Below are positions 61,648-64,000 of a DNA stretch of 64,000 bases, piece after piece (the first letter of the stretch is position 1; the number at the start of each line of letters is the position of its first letter). The position numbers and the translations under genes are program-made. This DNA is from an uncultured bacterium (lineage in GTDB: Bacteria; Bacillota; Clostridia; Lachnospirales; Lachnospiraceae), in assembly GCA_947381965.1 (NCBI GenBank), contig CANCXX010000005.1, forward strand, positions 1-64,000, in the 5' to 3' direction. Below the pieces are notes generated by a model that worked only from the letters and a program-made list of their open reading frames with translations, had not been told where the DNA came from and did no database searches.

Positions 61648-61782
61648 TAATATGAGCTGATACTTGGTATTGGCTCATAATTTTTTATAAAAATGTGCAA
61701 GGTTGTCATATGGTATTAGAGTATGCTATTGTAAACCACAAAAGTGGAAATGAAATAAAAGTATATATGAGGTTGAAGAAAT

Positions 61783-62487
61783 ATGGAATCACATGAAAAA
61801 TATTTGCAGGACTTAAAGCAATGGCTTTATGATACATCGGATTCTCCCTTGAAGGAGATGTCTGTTTTTTTTACAAAGCGATTGGAAGGTTATGAAGAAC
61901 ATATGTCTACTTGGGAAAAATCTTATCAAATGTTTTCGGAAGTTTTGCCCTCTAATTGCCGGAACATTTTAGACTTAGGATGTGGAACTGGTTTGGAATT
62001 AGATAAAATCTGGGAAAAAAATCCGCACATGGAAGTAACAGGTGTAGATTTATGTCAAAGTATGCTGGATAAGTTGCTGAAAAAGCATTCCGATAAGTGC
62101 CTTACCGTAGTATGTCAGGATTATTTCAAATACGATTTTGGACACGAAAAGTGGGACGCAGTCGTTTCTTTTGAAAGTCTGCATCATTTTCCGCCGGAAC
62201 GCAAAAAGGAACTGTACCGAAACGCCTATAATGGTCTAAAATGTGGTGGTGTTTTTCTTTTGGGAGATTACATTGCCTGTTGTGACGAGGAAGAGGAACT
62301 ATTGTGTAGCGCGTACTTAAAACGGAGAAAACAGTTTGCAATACCAGAGAATAGTTTCGTTCATTTTGATATTCCACTGACCTTGGAGCATGAAAGGGAA
62401 TTGTTGCAAAATGTAGGATTTGTGATTGAAAAAGTCTTGGACAATCCTGACGGCGCAACAATTATTGTAGCTGGAAAAGGAGTCTGA
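61783..62487 (+). CDS. Class I SAM-dependent methyltransferase (first of a tandem pair)
   Basis: The 234-residue protein has motif I NILDLGCGTGLELDKIW near residues 59-75, the acidic VTGVDLCQSMLDKL strand, and WDAVVSFESLHHFPPERK (motif IV region). No substrate can be deduced; the build fits a small-molecule methyltransferase. It precedes another methyltransferase gene by three bases, so the two are co-transcribed. The ribosome site is weak (GAAGAAATATGG). Confidence 0.85.
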   Translation: MESHEKYLQDLKQWLYDTSDSPLKEMSVFFTKRLEGYEEHMSTWEKSYQMFSEVLPSNCRNILDLGCGTGLELDKIWEKNPHMEVTGVDLCQSMLDKLLKKHSDKCLTVVCQDYFKYDFGHEKWDAVVSFESLHHFPPERKKELYRNAYNGLKCGGVFLLGDYIACCDEEEELLCSAYLKRRKQFAIPENSFVHFDIPLTLEHERELLQNVGFVIEKVLDNPDGATIIVAGKGV

Positions 62488-62490
62488 ATT

Positions 62491-63420
62491 ATGGATTATA
62501 GCAGAAAAATATCGGAACGTTTGTGGAATATGCCGGATAAAGGTGAATTGGAAAGCCGCCGCGAGGAAACCTTTATTGATGATATTATTCAAAAGAGCCA
62601 TATAGAAAAGGAATTGCTCTCACATTTGGATGAAATAAAGACGGTGTTTGACGGCGGTGCAGGATGTGGAAGGTTTTCCATTCTCCTTGCAAAAAAAGGC
62701 TGTGCAGTTACACATTTTGATATATCGCAGCCCATGATAGATAAGGCAAAGGAATTGGCGGCAAAAGAAGGAGTTCTTGACAAAATAACTTTTGTGAACG
62801 GCGCATTGGAGGATTTGAAGGGCTTCAAAGATAAATCTTTTGATATGGTGATTTCCTTTGACGCCCCTGTTTCGTATACTTATCCCAATCAGAAAAGAGT
62901 TATCGGTGAACTTGTACGCATATGCCGCAAACGGATTATGCTAAGCGTATCAAGCCGTTTGGGGTATCTTCCGTACCTGGCGAATCCCATCCAAAAGAAT
63001 CAATTTATATTAGATGAAACCTGTGAGGATCCTTTTGTAAAATGGTGCATTGGTAATAAGGAAAATGCCGTCGAAGCATTTCATTTCAGCAAGGATGCCG
63101 CTATGAAGCTGTACAAGGACGGGCTTATGGGCGGGGAGAGTGAGATTGCCGAATATGAAAATGGAGGTACACCGTGGTGCATCACATACACTTTTATGCC
63201 GGATGAATTAGAGGACATATTGAAATATTACGGCGCAAAAAATATTAAACTGGCAGGTCCCGGAGCATATGCAAGAACGCTTCCGAGAGAATTGCTTGTG
63301 AAGATTATGAACGATTCAAAACAGCGTTCTGACTTTTTGGATTTTTGCCATTATTATGACTCTAATCCGTTCGTATGCGGTATGGGAAAAGATAACTTGT
63401 TTGCCCAAGGAGAACTATGA
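62491..63420 (+). CDS. Class I SAM-dependent methyltransferase (second of a tandem pair)
   Basis: The 309-residue protein shows motif I TVFDGGAGCGRFSILLAKKG near 52-71, THFDISQPMIDKAKE, and FDMVISFDAPVSYTYPNQ near 118, with a large C-terminal extension (about 200-309). It is only distantly like the preceding enzyme. An AAAGGAGT site lies eight bases upstream of the ATG. Substrate unknown; perhaps the pair acts on the same molecule. Confidence 0.85.
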   Translation: MDYSRKISERLWNMPDKGELESRREETFIDDIIQKSHIEKELLSHLDEIKTVFDGGAGCGRFSILLAKKGCAVTHFDISQPMIDKAKELAAKEGVLDKITFVNGALEDLKGFKDKSFDMVISFDAPVSYTYPNQKRVIGELVRICRKRIMLSVSSRLGYLPYLANPIQKNQFILDETCEDPFVKWCIGNKENAVEAFHFSKDAAMKLYKDGLMGGESEIAEYENGGTPWCITYTFMPDELEDILKYYGAKNIKLAGPGAYARTLPRELLVKIMNDSKQRSDFLDFCHYYDSNPFVCGMGKDNLFAQGEL

Positions 63421-63583
63421 TAATTTTAATAGATTTGCGTTGAAAATATAACGAGAGGAGAAAACGTTTTATGACTACCCCTGTTTATTTTGCATAGCGT
63501 GGCTATTGCATATAACTATTAAAAATAGAACGAAATAATGTAATAGCCCAGGCATCATGACATAAAATGAGCAGGAGATGCAT

Positions 63584-64000
63584 ATGAGCTATTTGAGAAA
63601 AATTGAATATAAAATTGTACTGAAAGATTCCTTTTGGATTATCAGGAATTGTCCTAAATGCGGCAGAAAGACACATTATATAAACACAAAGAAGTTTCGC
63701 GTCAATGCAAACGGAAACAAACTGGACATCTGGCTGATTTATCAATGTGTGGAATGTAAACATACATTTAATCTTGCAATTTATGAACGAAAGAAGGTTT
63801 CTTCTATACCAAAAGACGAATATCAATGTTTTTTAGACAATGATGAACAACTTGCGGAAATGTATGGTAAAAATATGCAGTTATTTCAGACAAATAAAGC
63901 AGATATTGATTTTGACAGACTGCATTATGGTTTGGTTAAACTGCATGAAACCATAGAAAGCAACGGATTTGGAGAACAGATCATAATCACGGTAAAGAAT
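63584..64000 (+). CDS. DUF1062 protein, cut by the window end
   Basis: An ATG at 63584 with AGGAG six bases upstream opens a frame running past the window edge. It shows a zinc-ribbon-like pair of Cys-x2-Cys sites, NCPKCGRKTHYINTKKFRVN and YQCVECKHTFNLAIYERKK, which together with the spacing fit DUF1062. The function of that family is unknown. At least 139 codons are visible. In the gap before it (63,421-63,583) a ribosome site with an eight-codon frame at 63471 and a GGCTATT..AATAGCC dyad are the only signals. Confidence 0.8.
   Translation, partial: MSYLRKIEYKIVLKDSFWIIRNCPKCGRKTHYINTKKFRVNANGNKLDIWLIYQCVECKHTFNLAIYERKKVSSIPKDEYQCFLDNDEQLAEMYGKNMQLFQTNKADIDFDRLHYGLVKLHETIESNGFGEQIIITVKN

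Noticed and set aside
1-64000. tRNA, rRNA and riboswitch genes
   Set aside because: I looked for cloverleaf-like and rRNA-like stretches in the gaps and found none that I could support by eye; a covariance-model scan would be needed to exclude them.

Overview
The window looks like a chromosomal segment of a Gram-positive gut Clostridia, most likely Lachnospiraceae. The reasons are moderate GC with AT-rich accessory stretches, strong GGAGG ribosome sites with some TTG/GTG starts, near-consensus sigma-A promoters, a BlaI/M56 pair, an XpaC-like protein and the style of the intergenic repeats. This is inferred from gene content; no rRNA or other taxonomic marker is present.

Layout. (1) 1-9,970: housekeeping genes. 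An XpaC-like protein diverges from glycogen phosphorylase, followed by a tRNA t6A dehydratase, a membrane GGDEF protein, a two-domain PPK2 (polyphosphate:AMP phosphotransferase type) and a soluble histidine kinase with no response regulator beside it. (2) 10,029-16,642: a small frameshifted gene, an ABC exporter of the MacB/BceAB type, a BlaI repressor with an almost perfect operator/promoter, an M56 (BlaR1-like) protease, decayed DNA and a GNAT. (3) 16,790-21,286, minus strand: half of a pseudaminic-acid pathway (PseF, a PLP decarboxylase, PseI, PseG) split by a MITE-like repeat. (4) 21,420-57,459, plus strand: a 36-kb cell-surface glycan locus. It holds a GT52 sialyltransferase-like enzyme, a CotH-kinase protein, a PglK-like ABC flippase, an acyltransferase, several polytopic membrane proteins, WecE, a GNAT, a GT2 enzyme, an O-antigen ligase/polymerase, a PglF-PglE-PglC set with an ATP-grasp enzyme, a WbpO/TviB plus WbpP/TviC pair, a deacetylase, five GT4 glycosyltransferases and two asparagine-synthase-type amidotransferases. 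(5) 57,460-61,650: a graveyard of truncated, frameshifted and fused gene pieces among a few intact genes. (6) 61,783-64,000: two SAM methyltransferases and a DUF1062 protein cut by the window end.

How the genes fit together (inference): PglC would load a PglF/PglE-made amino sugar onto undecaprenyl phosphate. The GT4 enzymes would extend it, TviB/TviC-type enzymes would supply GalNAcA, and one or both AsnB-like enzymes may amidate it as proposed for WbpS. WecE would supply dTDP-Fuc4N, and the GT52 enzyme could cap with CMP-pseudaminic acid. The ABC flippase would export the lipid-linked unit and the ligase-like protein polymerise or attach it. RmlA/RmlB and PseB/PseC/PseH are not seen as dedicated genes here.

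The least explained material is non-coding: several families of palindromic elements sit at gene junctions of the glycan locus, a 106-bp tandem repeat lies in front of the second asparagine synthase, and short hairpins precede three ribosome sites.
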